DNA of 64,000 bases from an uncultured Kangiella sp. (GTDB lineage Bacteria; Pseudomonadota; Gammaproteobacteria; Enterobacterales; Kangiellaceae), in the NCBI GenBank assembly GCA_947503345.1, contig CANNCW010000003.1, positions 186,001-250,000 of the forward strand. Reading direction: 5' to 3'. A program made the position numbers and the translations under genes. The notes under the pieces were generated by a model. The model searched no databases, was not told the origin of the DNA, and was given only the letters and a program-made list of their open reading frames with translations. Shown one piece after another: positions 1-8,273 of this stretch (position 1 is its first letter; each line of letters begins with the position of its first letter).

Positions 1-861
1 ACCGGCGCAGATAATGAATTTCAGCAAAAAATAGATATTGCCCCCGAAATAATCAAAGAAGATGCTATGGCTGAATTTAATCAAACCATAAACATCCTAA
101 GAGATAATTTCATTGAAGTTTTAGTTTTAAATAAAAGCGCCCAGTGTCCAGATTTGCCCGATGCGGTCTTCCCTAATAATTGGTTTTCGACAGATACGGG
201 AGGGCGATTAACGCTTTACCCTATGAAGACTAAAAATCGCAGAGCCGAGGTCCGCCCTCACCTATTAACAACCTTAGCTGAGCAAAGTGGTTATCAACAC
301 AGACAAGTACGGGATATTTCTGATTCTAAAAATATTCTAGAAGGTACTGGCTCTATCATTTTCGACCATAAACATAAAAAAGCCTATGCAGCTCTATCAG
401 AGCGGTGCGAAAAAGAAATTTTTGAGGAGTATGCACAGGAAATAAATTATCAACCCATCAGTTTTAATACTGCTAGCTCGAATGGCAAAGCTTTTTACCA
501 CACTAATGTGATGCTCAGTATTGGCGAAGGGTTTGCTGCAATTTGTAGCACAGCTATCTTAGAACAAGATCGTGAAAAGGTTTTACAGGAACTTAAATCA
601 TCCCATAAACAAATTATAGACTTAAGTCTGGAGCAAACAGAACAATCCTTTTGCGCTAATATTTTGCAATTACGCAACATTCGAGGAGAGCTCATTATTG
701 TCATGTCTGACACTGCTTATCATGGTTTTAGTAAAGAGCAAAAGAATTTACTTAAACTTCATGGAAAGCTGGTGCCCTGCCCCATTGATACGATTGAAAA
801 AGTCGGCGGTGGTAGCGCTCGCTGTATGCTGGCAGAGAACTTTTTGCCCTCAACTTCTTGA
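1..861 (+). CDS. CtlX-type amidinotransferase/arginine deiminase-fold protein (5' end outside window)
   Basis: The frame is open from base 1 to the stop at 861, giving 286 residues without the start codon. The first residues (TGADNEFQ) match the N-terminal part of this family, so the ATG at 67 is internal and about 15-20 residues are missing. The fold is the guanidino-group-modifying pentein. Visible motifs are a PNNWF segment, an EGTGSIIFD segment, HTNVMLSIG and a C-terminal GGGSARCMLAE segment holding the likely nucleophilic Cys. CtlX (citrulline utilisation) and DDAH-like hydrolases belong here. The substrate (arginine, citrulline or a methylated arginine) cannot be read from the sequence. 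The 3' end overlaps the convergent GFA gene by 12 bp. Confidence 0.8.
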   Translation, partial: TGADNEFQQKIDIAPEIIKEDAMAEFNQTINILRDNFIEVLVLNKSAQCPDLPDAVFPNNWFSTDTGGRLTLYPMKTKNRRAEVRPHLLTTLAEQSGYQHRQVRDISDSKNILEGTGSIIFDHKHKKAYAALSERCEKEIFEEYAQEINYQPISFNTASSNGKAFYHTNVMLSIGEGFAAICSTAILEQDREKVLQELKSSHKQIIDLSLEQTEQSFCANILQLRNIRGELIIVMSDTAYHGFSKEQKNLLKLHGKLVPCPIDTIEKVGGGSARCMLAENFLPSTS

Positions 862-1257
862 AGGTTCATGTTCCTCATAATGGGGTAGCGTTTCATTTAA
901 GCTATCCCAATCTGCTTTTGAGGTAACAAAATTATGAGAAATGGGTCTTTCTGTAATTTTAGAATCTAATATTCCTAAACGTAATCGAACACGCTTAGGA
1001 TCTTGATCATTGCTACTAAATAATGGAGAGGCACAATTACTACAGAAGTGTCTTCTCTTTCCCGGTTTTAACTCAAAGTCTTTTACAAGTTCATGCCCAC
1101 TTTCAAATTCAAGTTCACCTCTATTTACAAAGCCATTGGTAGCAAAAGCTGTACCGCTTGACTTACGACATAATGAACAATGACAGTGGATAATATCGGT
1201 TATAGCTCCCTTAATAACTAAGGACACTTTTTTACATAAACAAGAAGCTTTATACAT
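850..1257 (-). CDS. GFA/CENP-V family zinc-binding protein
   Basis: A 135-residue protein of the GFA (glutathione-dependent formaldehyde-activating enzyme) fold. It has the expected spaced cysteines: C-x-C near residue 7 (SCLCKKV), HCHCSLCRKSSG around residue 25, and FCSNCASPLF around residue 72, which build two zinc sites. Length is normal for the family. Most members have no proven reaction, and the formaldehyde link comes from one Paracoccus enzyme, so I assign the family only. ATG start at 1257. The gene is convergent with the amidinotransferase gene and overlaps its stop. The intrinsic terminator just upstream isolates it from the DUF819 gene. Confidence 0.8.
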   Translation of the reverse strand: MYKASCLCKKVSLVIKGAITDIIHCHCSLCRKSSGTAFATNGFVNRGELEFESGHELVKDFELKPGKRRHFCSNCASPLFSSNDQDPKRVRLRLGILDSKITERPISHNFVTSKADWDSLNETLPHYEEHEPSRS

Positions 1258-1294
1258 AATGTATTTTTACTGAAAAACAAAAAGGGATTATACA

Positions 1295-1320
1295 AAAAAG
1301 CGACTAGAGAGCCGCTTTTT
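1295..1320 (-). terminator. Intrinsic terminator after the DUF819 permease gene
   Basis: An 8-bp A/T-plus-GC stem (arms 1295-1302 and 1313-1320) is followed on the minus strand by a run of six T. It lies 19 bp past the stop of the minus-strand permease gene. Confidence 0.75.
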
Positions 1321-1338
1321 ATTAATAGGAGTAGCTAT

Positions 1339-2646
1339 TTAGCCGCCAACAACTGCCCGCATCATAATCGCGGTAAATATTGCACCAACAGAACCCACTG
1401 CATAACCCACAATCGCTAATAAAACACCTACTGGAGCTAACGATGGATGGAAGGCTGAAGCTACAACTGGAGCTGATGCTGCACCGCCAATATTCGCTTT
1501 CGAGCCAACGGCTACAAAGAAATAAGGTGCACGGATCAACTTGGCTACGATAAATAAGATAGCTACGTGAATAATCATCCAAACAATACCCACAAAGAAG
1601 ACTTGGTAATGCTCTAATATCTTAGTCAAATCCATCTTCATACCGATCGCAGCAACTAACACATAGATGAATACTGAACCGATTTTAGAAGACCCCGTAT
1701 GATCCATTTGTCTTACTTTAGTTCTTGATAATACCAATGCGGCAATAGTTGCAGTAATAATCATCCAGAAAAAGTGACTACTAAAACCAACGTTTTTAAA
1801 GACCGTATGAGCCGTACTACCTTCATCAACCGAGTTTAATATCACACCTGGAGCCCAGTTGCCCATCAAGTGACCTGCAGCGACAACTGCAAATGCCAAA
1901 CCTAACATCATCATAAAGTCGTTCAAATTTGGAATACGTTCATTTTCTTTAGTGTACTTCTCTACGGTAACTTTTAACTCTTCAATGGCCGAGTTATCTG
2001 CTTTCAACCAACGATCAACTGAGTCAGATTTCTTAATTAAAAATAATAGAATTACCATCCAAATTTCGGCTACTAAAACATCCATAACCGCCATAGTGCC
2101 AAATAAAGTATCACTCACTTCGTATAGAACTTGCATTGAAGCTTGGTTGGCACCACCGCCAATCCAACTACCAGCAACCGTTGCTAAGCCTGCCCAAATT
2201 TCTTCACCTTTAGGGACTGTGCCATCCGTAATACCAACCCATTCTGGAGCAACAAATGAAAACAACAAGACGGCAAGAGGACCACCAACAATAACACCAA
2301 AAGTACCTGCAAAGAACATGGCAACTGCGCGCCAACCTAAGCCCATGATTTTTTCGAAATCAATACTAAGTGTTAATAAAAATAAACTGGCAGGAAGTAA
2401 ATATCGAGAAGCGATATAATATATATTATCCGCAGAACCTTTATCAAAAAAGCCTAAAGTATTTAAAAGACCTGGTACAAAATAACACAATAATAACGCT
2501 GGAATATGTTTATAAAACTTTGACCAAAAGCCTTGAGTACGGCTCGATGTAAAAAAGATCAAACCCAAGACGGCCATGATGACGCCAAAGGCAACAGCAT
2601 CTGATTGAATTAAAGCTACTTTCTCAGTAGTTTCTGAAATCGCCAT
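1339..2646 (-). CDS. DUF819 family multi-pass membrane protein
   Basis: A 435-residue very hydrophobic protein with about eleven predicted membrane segments, starting around residue 16 (VAFGVIMAVLGLIFF) and ending with a Gly/Ala-rich helix pair. Small-residue stretches such as GSWIGGGANQASM and KANIGGAASAPVVASAF are typical of the DUF819/YjcL group of putative transporters. The substrate is unknown. The ATG is at 2646, 27 bp downstream of the Mpo1-like gene on the same strand, so the two are probably co-transcribed. A clear terminator follows it. Confidence 0.8.
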   Translation of the reverse strand: MAISETTEKVALIQSDAVAFGVIMAVLGLIFFTSSRTQGFWSKFYKHIPALLLCYFVPGLLNTLGFFDKGSADNIYYIASRYLLPASLFLLTLSIDFEKIMGLGWRAVAMFFAGTFGVIVGGPLAVLLFSFVAPEWVGITDGTVPKGEEIWAGLATVAGSWIGGGANQASMQVLYEVSDTLFGTMAVMDVLVAEIWMVILLFLIKKSDSVDRWLKADNSAIEELKVTVEKYTKENERIPNLNDFMMMLGLAFAVVAAGHLMGNWAPGVILNSVDEGSTAHTVFKNVGFSSHFFWMIITATIAALVLSRTKVRQMDHTGSSKIGSVFIYVLVAAIGMKMDLTKILEHYQVFFVGIVWMIIHVAILFIVAKLIRAPYFFVAVGSKANIGGAASAPVVASAFHPSLAPVGVLLAIVGYAVGSVGAIFTAIMMRAVVGG

Positions 2647-2673
2647 TAATTTCCCCTTAAAATATAAAAATTC

Positions 2674-3141
2674 TTATCGAATAAAACCAATCTTTCTAAA
2701 GAAGTAATTCACTTCCCAAGCAGGACCTACTAGTAAAAACTGTAAATCCTTAAAAAATGAAGGCTTCTTACCTTCTATGTGATGCCCAATAAACTGTCCG
2801 ATCCAAGCCAAGACAAATACCACCAAAGCAATTTGCCAAATAGGTATAGTAACTGCCTGTGCTAACCATTCAGTGAATCCTAACATTGCAACAGCCATAA
2901 GTAACATGGCCATTAGGATTTTGAAGCCAAAACTAATATAAAACACCATCGCAATTGCCATAAAAATGCTGGCAAAATTTATCCATGGATGTAGTTGTAA
3001 AAACTGAGGGACTGGAATTGACCATAAAAAAGCGATGACTGTCCACATAATTGCAGGAACACAAATCCAATGCAGCAGTTTATTAGTTGGGTTACGATGG
3101 CTTTCGCTATATTCAGCAATCCACTCTAAGCCGCTTTTCAT
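2674..3141 (-). CDS. Mpo1-like (DUF962) membrane protein
   Basis: A 155-residue membrane protein of the Mpo1/DUF962 family; the yeast member is an iron-dependent dioxygenase acting on 2-hydroxy fatty acids. The diagnostic histidines are present: a first SHRNPTNKLLHWICVP segment and a second GQFIGHHIEGKKPSFFKDL segment. Four hydrophobic helices lie between and around them. I place the start at the ATG at 3141, because the protein then begins like its family (MKSGLEWIAEYSESHRN) and a GGGGA ribosome site sits seven bases upstream. A longer reading from 3180 adds 13 atypical residues. The bacterial role is not established. Confidence 0.8.
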   Translation of the reverse strand: MKSGLEWIAEYSESHRNPTNKLLHWICVPAIMWTVIAFLWSIPVPQFLQLHPWINFASIFMAIAMVFYISFGFKILMAMLLMAVAMLGFTEWLAQAVTIPIWQIALVVFVLAWIGQFIGHHIEGKKPSFFKDLQFLLVGPAWEVNYFFRKIGFIR

Positions 3142-3197
3142 GATTAGTCCCCATTTACGTTTAGCCAGATAATACCACAATTAACTACTATTTATAG

Positions 3198-3659
3198 TTA
3201 TGGCTTTCCTGCACCCATAACAGCGACAACTTTTATTTCTATTAAAATCGTAGGTCGAGCCAACTTGGCAACTTCAACCGCAGTCCAAGCAGGGTAATCT
3301 TCTGGAATATAGCGCTTCTTTACTTTTGTTACTGTTCCTATTTTCTCTATATCGCGATGATAACTTGTGATTTCTACAATATCATCCATAGAAGCTCCGG
3401 CTTGCTTTAAAATTCTTTGGATATTTTCAAAGACTAATTCCGTTTGTTTTTCTAATGACTCTGGATAGGACTTTGTTTTAGCATCATAGCCAACTTGCCC
3501 CGACACCCAAATCTGACTTCCAACTTTGACCGCCTCAGAAAAATTCCAATTATCGTAAAGCCATTGATGATTGGTACTATTTATTAACTCTCTCTTCGGG
3601 CTGGTAGCACCACAAGCCACTAAAAATAAACTGCTCAGTAAAATGTAAACCTTTATCAT
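3198..3659 (-). CDS. RidA/YjgF-fold lipoprotein
   Basis: A 153-residue protein with a lipoprotein signal (hydrophobic stretch, then LVAC, so Cys at about residue 16) followed by one RidA/YjgF domain. Typical RidA proteins are about 128 residues, cytosolic, and hydrolyse reactive enamine/imine intermediates. Here the position of the catalytic Arg of RidA (the Pro-Ala-Arg-Ser segment) reads YPAWTAVEV, with Trp for Arg, so classical imine deaminase activity is unlikely. The start at 3659 follows a strong GGAGG at a good distance. The protein is probably anchored in the periplasm, and its function is unknown. Confidence 0.8.
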   Translation of the reverse strand: MIKVYILLSSLFLVACGATSPKRELINSTNHQWLYDNWNFSEAVKVGSQIWVSGQVGYDAKTKSYPESLEKQTELVFENIQRILKQAGASMDDIVEITSYHRDIEKIGTVTKVKKRYIPEDYPAWTAVEVAKLARPTILIEIKVVAVMGAGKP

Positions 3660-3756
3660 ATTTACCTCCATAGGTTGCTAAGCCTATAATAAATATGGTA
3701 TTTATTGTAATTCAACTAGCTTTACAACTCTTTACTAACAACTTGGGGAAATAATT

Positions 3757-4158
3757 ATGGGCATGATGAGTGAATTTAAAGAATTTGCGATGAAAGGCAA
3801 TGTAATGGATATGGCTGTCGGTATTATCATCGGCGGTGCATTCGGTAAGATCGTTAGCTCTTTTGTAAATGATGTATTAATGCCACCATTAGGATCATTA
3901 TTAGGTGGTGTGGACTTCAAAGATTTAGTGTATGTATGGCAAGAAGCCGCAGGTGATGTTCCAGCAGTAACGGTTAAATATGGCAACTTCATTCAAACTG
4001 CTTTAGACTTTTTAATTATCGCTTTTGCAATTTTCATGATGGTTAAAGCAATGAACTCTATGAAGAAAAAAGAAGAAGAAGCTCCAGCAGAGCCACCAAA
4101 ACCTTCGAATGAAGAAGTGTTACTTTCTGAGATTCGTGATTTATTAAAGAAAGACTAA
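3757..4158 (+). CDS. mscL: Large-conductance mechanosensitive channel MscL
   Basis: A 133-residue MscL. The N-terminal amphipathic helix ([19 protein letters not shown]) leads into TM1, which holds the [19 protein letters not shown] pore motif. A periplasmic loop follows, then TM2 ([19 protein letters not shown]) and a charged Lys/Glu C-terminal helix. It releases solutes during hypo-osmotic shock as a homopentamer. Length and motif order are canonical. A strong terminator follows directly, so the gene is monocistronic. The upstream region contains a TATAAT at 3685-3690 that could be its -10 box. Confidence 0.97.
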   Translation: MGMMSEFKEFAMKGNVMDMAVGIIIGGAFGKIVSSFVNDVLMPPLGSLLGGVDFKDLVYVWQEAAGDVPAVTVKYGNFIQTALDFLIIAFAIFMMVKAMNSMKKKEEEAPAEPPKPSNEEVLLSEIRDLLKKD

Positions 4159-4174
4159 TTATCCTTCTTAAATT

Positions 4175-4200
4175 AAAGCCTGCTTTAAGCAGGCTTTTTT
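4175..4200 (+). terminator. Intrinsic terminator of mscL
   Basis: A stem of 9 bp (AAAGCCTGC at 4175-4183 with GCAGGCTTT at 4189-4197) with a 5-nt loop runs into TTTTTT. The reverse strand has only a short broken T-run, so it mainly serves mscL. Confidence 0.85.
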
Positions 4201-4206
4201 AATGCT

Positions 4207-5472
4207 TTAAAATCTATCTGGGCTGTAAGAATCGATTGGGATTTCAGTTTGTTTTCCCGTCACAATTTGCGCAACCAACTTTCCTGTGGCCGGTGCTAAA
4301 GTGATACCCAGCATATTATGCCCCGTTGCTAATACTAAATTTGATAACCTCTTACTGGAACCAATAATCGGCAAACTATCCCAGGTCATAGGTCGCCAGC
4401 CCGTCCACGAAAGTTCATAATTTTCTTTAAAAGACTCTTTCATGTAAGGCTTAGCTGAGTCAAATAGTTGTTGGATCCGATGTTGCGGAATTTGATTATT
4501 AAACCCTACAAACTCCATCATTGAACCCAGCCTTAATTGATTGTTAAAAGGCGTAAGCCCTACTCGATGCTCTGGGAATAATACCGGTGTGCTAGGACTA
4601 TTTTCAGGGCGTTCAATAGTAACTGAATAGCCTTTGCCCGGCTCAACAGGTAAAGAAATCCCTAACTCGTTTCCTAACTTTCTGCTCCAAGCACCAGTGG
4701 CAAAAACAAAGTCCTTTCCGAAAATAGAGCCTTGGTTAGTCTTAATAGCTTGTATTTTATTGCCCTGTTTTAGAACGGATTCAACTTTACAGTTTTCTAT
4801 AATAGTGACGCCTTGCTCCCTTAAATTATCAGCTAAAGTCGCTGTTAATAAGTCAGGTTTAACCGAAGCATCATTTCTATAAAAATAAGCACCTGTTAAA
4901 TTCTCTTTATAAACCGAATCGAACTTTTGTAACTCTTCTGACGACAAATACTCTGCGCCTTGAGAGAAGTGCTCAGTCAATAACTGATCCGTGTGTTTAA
5001 ACTCTGATAAACCTTTCTCAGATTCAAACACATACAATAGTCCATTTTCTTTCCATTGAGCATCTAAACTTTCATCAGACATCCAGTTGGAATACTCAGT
5101 TCTTGAAAGCTGTAATATACTATCAAGCGCAGTTGCTCCAGCCATCATATCTTTTTGATTACAACGACGACTAAACTGCATTAACCAATAATAAAAAGAC
5201 GGACGCAATTGTGGTTTAATCCGAAATGCGGACTTCGGATTTAGCAGAGACTTAATGCCTTCCCAAACCATACCTGGCTCAGTCAAGGGCAATAAATGAC
5301 TGGGGCAAATATAGCCACAATTACCGTATGAACAAGCAGCGCCAACTTTTCCCTGGTCAATAATGGTTACTTTTAATCCTTCTTTCGTCAAATAATAGGC
5401 ACAAGCAAGCCCTATAATACCCGCACCAACAATAACCAGATCGGAGTTTTGTTTTAAATCAACTTGTTGCAT
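4207..5472 (-). CDS. FAD-dependent D-amino-acid dehydrogenase, probably D-hydroxyproline dehydrogenase
   Basis: A 421-residue DadA-type flavoprotein. The Rossmann FAD motif lies at residues 13-35 (VIVGAGIIGLACAYYL), and the C-terminal TGHNMLGITLAPATGK segment and final SPDRF are typical of the family. In the known hydroxyproline pathway this enzyme oxidises cis-4-hydroxy-D-proline to 1-pyrroline-4-hydroxy-2-carboxylate, and its position here, directly after the epimerase, fits that step. The start ATG shares one base with the epimerase stop codon (TAATG), indicating coupled translation. A general D-amino-acid dehydrogenase is the alternative, but the operon favours D-hydroxyproline (LhpB-like). 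Confidence 0.85.
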   Translation of the reverse strand: MQQVDLKQNSDLVIVGAGIIGLACAYYLTKEGLKVTIIDQGKVGAACSYGNCGYICPSHLLPLTEPGMVWEGIKSLLNPKSAFRIKPQLRPSFYYWLMQFSRRCNQKDMMAGATALDSILQLSRTEYSNWMSDESLDAQWKENGLLYVFESEKGLSEFKHTDQLLTEHFSQGAEYLSSEELQKFDSVYKENLTGAYFYRNDASVKPDLLTATLADNLREQGVTIIENCKVESVLKQGNKIQAIKTNQGSIFGKDFVFATGAWSRKLGNELGISLPVEPGKGYSVTIERPENSPSTPVLFPEHRVGLTPFNNQLRLGSMMEFVGFNNQIPQHRIQQLFDSAKPYMKESFKENYELSWTGWRPMTWDSLPIIGSSKRLSNLVLATGHNMLGITLAPATGKLVAQIVTGKQTEIPIDSYSPDRF

Positions 5473-6416
5473 TAAAGGATACCATTCCTAAAGGGATCTT
5501 CTGTGTGGCGTAACAAAGTGCTTTCAGCGTGAACATATGCCGAACCAGTTATAGTTGGAATAATTTCACCTGCTTGATTAATCTCGTAAAAACCCTCGAA
5601 ACGGCTATTAATAATACTATCCTGCACCCAGATTTGGCCGGGCTTTAACAAACCTTTAGTTGCTAAGCTGGCTATTTTAGCACTGGTTCCAGTTCCGCAG
5701 GGCGATCGATCATAAGCATTTCCAGGACATAACACATAGTTTTTGCTGTCTGCACCAGTTTGCTCTGCTTCGGAGAAAAACTCTATATGGTCAATTTCAG
5801 CACCGTCTCTACCCGTTATACCCTTTGCACTAAGCGTAGCTTTAATGGCCTTCGCATAATGATTTAACTTTGCTTCATTTGCTAAAGTTATAGCTACTGG
5901 CGCTTTATCCGCTAAGAAAAACCAATTTCCACCCCAAGCCACATCACCAGTAATAAAACCTAACTCTTCTACTTCGATTTCGACTTTTTCTTTATACAAA
6001 TAGCTGGCAACATTTTGTACGCTAGCGGTATTAAGATCTGGCATGGTCACTTCAACAATCCCAACAGGCGTTTCAATTTTTATTTTCACTGGACCGCTTT
6101 CAAACCCTTTGACTAAACCCATATGAGCTAAGGTCACTGCAACACCAATAGTGCCGTGACCGCACATCCCTAGATAACCTGAATTATTAAAAAATATCAC
6201 ACCAGTAGTACAGCTTTTATCTACTGGGGGGCACAACAAAGCACCCACCCAAACATCTGAACCTCGAGGCTCCAAAATCACACTTTTTCGAATGTGATCA
6301 TACTTTTCAGACATGCGCTTTAATCGTTCAGTAAGATTACCCTCACCTAAGTCAGGGCCTCCTTCGATAATGACGCGAGTCGGTTCACCACCTGTATGCG
6401 AATCAATGACTTTCAT
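5472..6416 (-). CDS. lhpA: 4-hydroxyproline 2-epimerase
   Basis: A 314-residue member of the proline racemase superfamily. Both catalytic cysteines are present: Cys85 in MCGHGTIG and Cys240 in DRSPCGTGTSA. The Cys/Cys pair distinguishes epimerases and racemases from the related trans-3-hydroxyproline dehydratases, which have Ser or Thr at the first site. The expected reaction is trans-4-hydroxy-L-proline to cis-4-hydroxy-D-proline, the first step of the pathway. The start codon directly follows the deaminase stop (TAA then ATG). Proline racemase activity cannot be excluded by motif alone, but the flanking pathway genes make hydroxyproline the likely substrate. Confidence 0.92.
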   Translation of the reverse strand: MKVIDSHTGGEPTRVIIEGGPDLGEGNLTERLKRMSEKYDHIRKSVILEPRGSDVWVGALLCPPVDKSCTTGVIFFNNSGYLGMCGHGTIGVAVTLAHMGLVKGFESGPVKIKIETPVGIVEVTMPDLNTASVQNVASYLYKEKVEIEVEELGFITGDVAWGGNWFFLADKAPVAITLANEAKLNHYAKAIKATLSAKGITGRDGAEIDHIEFFSEAEQTGADSKNYVLCPGNAYDRSPCGTGTSAKIASLATKGLLKPGQIWVQDSIINSRFEGFYEINQAGEIIPTITGSAYVHAESTLLRHTEDPFRNGIL

Positions 6417-7376
6417 TTAAGCACCTGTATAATTTTTCCCATTCCAGTTTGCCCACCATGCTTTAAATCGTTTCCATTCCGCATCAATAAAAGCTAATTG
6501 GCTAGAGCTTAATTGGTCAAACGAATTGATTTGATATTGATACTCATTGTGACCTTCCAATACCATTAAACGCTTGTAATAAAGCACTAAGTCAGGCTCT
6601 TCATCAAACTTTGACAGAACGCTGAGCGCTTCACTAAGTTCATTGGCATATTGATAAGCCTTAGGATCACCCTTAGCAGCTTGCTGGCTTAGCTGGGCGA
6701 AATGAAGAATTTCATTAGGTAAAGCGTTACCCACTCCAGTAATGGCTCCTTGCGCACCACAGCGTACAAAACCATGAACCACTTGAGTATCAACTCCTAC
6801 CATTAGCGATAAACTCGGATCACCTGAAGTAATATTTTCAGCCGCATAAGTCATTGCTTGTGCACCACCAAACTCTTTAAAACCGACTAAGTTAGAGTGT
6901 TGGTTACGAAGTTGAAAAAACAAATCCGCTTTAGTTTCATAGCCATAATATGGACTATTATAGATCACGCTAGGTAGCTCTGGAGCAGCATTCAGCACCG
7001 CTGAAAAATGTTCAAACTGCGCTTTAACCACAGTAGCACGAGATAACAAGCGTGGGATAACCATTAAACCAATTGCGCCAACTTGCTGGGCATGGCTTGC
7101 TAGTGCTACCGCTTCGTTAGTGCTAGGTGCGCCAGTTCCTACAATGACAGGAATCCCAGCGTTGACCAAAGCTTCCACGCCTTGCTGTCGTTGTTGTATG
7201 GTTAATAATGGCCAATCACCCATTGAGCCACAATAGACCACAGAGCTCATCCCTTTTTCGATTAAATCTTTAGCCGTTGCCACCAAAGCAACAAAATTTG
7301 GTACTCCATTTTCATCACATGGAGTCATCAAAGCGGGAATGCACCCGCTAAACACTTGATTATTCATTACAAACAT
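6417..7376 (-). CDS. lhpC: 1-pyrroline-4-hydroxy-2-carboxylate deaminase (DapA superfamily)
   Basis: A 319-residue TIM-barrel enzyme of the dihydrodipicolinate synthase/N-acetylneuraminate lyase family. The Schiff-base Lys is K167 in LVGFKEFGG and the conserved Tyr is Y139 in VIYNSPYYG. In hydroxyproline catabolism this family member deaminates 1-pyrroline-4-hydroxy-2-carboxylate to 2-oxoglutarate semialdehyde. It is first in the operon, with the epimerase and dehydrogenase following without gaps. Two ATGs compete for the start: 7376, or 7367 (MNNQVFSG), which has a better-spaced GAG upstream. True dihydrodipicolinate synthase is less likely because of the neighbours. Confidence 0.88.
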   Translation of the reverse strand: MFVMNNQVFSGCIPALMTPCDENGVPNFVALVATAKDLIEKGMSSVVYCGSMGDWPLLTIQQRQQGVEALVNAGIPVIVGTGAPSTNEAVALASHAQQVGAIGLMVIPRLLSRATVVKAQFEHFSAVLNAAPELPSVIYNSPYYGYETKADLFFQLRNQHSNLVGFKEFGGAQAMTYAAENITSGDPSLSLMVGVDTQVVHGFVRCGAQGAITGVGNALPNEILHFAQLSQQAAKGDPKAYQYANELSEALSVLSKFDEEPDLVLYYKRLMVLEGHNEYQYQINSFDQLSSSQLAFIDAEWKRFKAWWANWNGKNYTGA

Positions 7377-7509
7377 CTCATTTTAATTAATGTCAAAATA
7401 TAAAATACAAAACTCTTGCAAAACACCCTGCAATACTGTTTATAATACACCCGCAGTTAAATTGAATTCTATACTGCAAAACAAACTTAACTTAAATTTT
7501 TGCACAACC
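7377..7509. promoter_or_regulatory. Divergent hydroxyproline operon/regulator promoter region with repeated TGCAAAACA
   Basis: This 133-bp region separates the divergent deaminase and AraC-type genes. The 9-mer TGCAAAACA occurs twice in direct orientation, at 7417-7425 and 7475-7483, 58 bp apart. A third related CTGCAATAC lies at 7429-7437. A perfect TATAAT at 7441-7446 could be the plus-strand -10, with TTGCAA at 7416-7421 as a loosely spaced -35. The repeats are candidate binding sites for the AraC regulator. That is inference, as no site for this subfamily is known to me. Confidence 0.45.
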
Positions 7510-8259
7510 ATGAATATTGAACACGTTAATTCAGACAATATACTACACGCTTTAAAGCAACCTGAAGTTATTGAACTGCTATTCGATCACTTACCCGATA
7601 TCGCATTTTTCGTTAAAAACGATAAAGGACAATATACTTTGGTTAACGAAACCTTAGTAACAAGAACGGGCTTTAACCAAAAGTCAGACCTTATTGGGAA
7701 ACTACCGACAGAGATCTATGGCAAAGAATTAGGCCGTCGCTATCAAGAACAAGATCAATTAGTAGTCCAGACAGGTAAACAAATCATCAGATATTTAGAA
7801 CTGCATAACTATCAGTCGCAAGAAACGGGATGGTGTTTAACCACTAAGATACCACTATTCGAAGGTGAAAAGTGCGTAGGAGTAATCGGCGTTTCACAAG
7901 ATCTGAAATCGCCAGATATTACTGATAAAAGTCTGAAGCATATTTCAGCAGCTTTGGAGCACGCAGAGAAAAACTTAGCTGACAATCCTGCCATTACTCA
8001 AATGGCTGATATCGCTAAAATGTCTCCCTATCAACTCGATAGAAGAATGAAAATGGTTTATGGCTTGACTGCAGGGAAATGGTTATTAAAAACAAAAATC
8101 ACCAAAGCTTCTCAACTTCTTATTGAATCCCAAGAATCAATTTTGGATATTGCTTTTGCCGTAGGCTATAGCGATCAAAGCGCCTTTACACGCCAATTTA
8201 AAAAAGCCACCGGCCTAACGCCAACAGAATTTCAAAAGCACAACAGTGCAAAAAAATAA
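7510..8259 (+). CDS. PAS domain-containing AraC family transcriptional regulator
   Basis: A 249-residue regulator. The N-terminal half (about residues 25-130) is a PAS sensor domain (LPDIAFFVKNDKGQYTLVN, later GVIGVSQDL). The C-terminal half is an AraC-type double helix-turn-helix, with the signature ILDIAFAVGYSDQSAFTRQF followed by KKATGLTPTEF. I chose the ATG at 7510, because the frame upstream to 7390 crosses the promoter region and encodes atypical residues. It is divergent from the hydroxyproline operon and 14 bp upstream of the semialdehyde dehydrogenase, so it is the likely pathway activator. A PAS sensor suggests ligand binding in the N-terminal part. Confidence 0.85.
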   Translation: MNIEHVNSDNILHALKQPEVIELLFDHLPDIAFFVKNDKGQYTLVNETLVTRTGFNQKSDLIGKLPTEIYGKELGRRYQEQDQLVVQTGKQIIRYLELHNYQSQETGWCLTTKIPLFEGEKCVGVIGVSQDLKSPDITDKSLKHISAALEHAEKNLADNPAITQMADIAKMSPYQLDRRMKMVYGLTAGKWLLKTKITKASQLLIESQESILDIAFAVGYSDQSAFTRQFKKATGLTPTEFQKHNSAKK

Positions 8260-8273
8260 TTTCGGAGAAATAG

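Noticed and set aside
67..861. Amidinotransferase gene starting at 67
   Set aside because: The frame is open to base 1 and encodes family-like residues before 67, so the true start is outside the window.
1952..2419. Long open frame on the plus strand inside the DUF819 gene
   Set aside because: It is antisense to a well-supported membrane protein gene, has no ribosome site and encodes a protein with no recognisable pattern.
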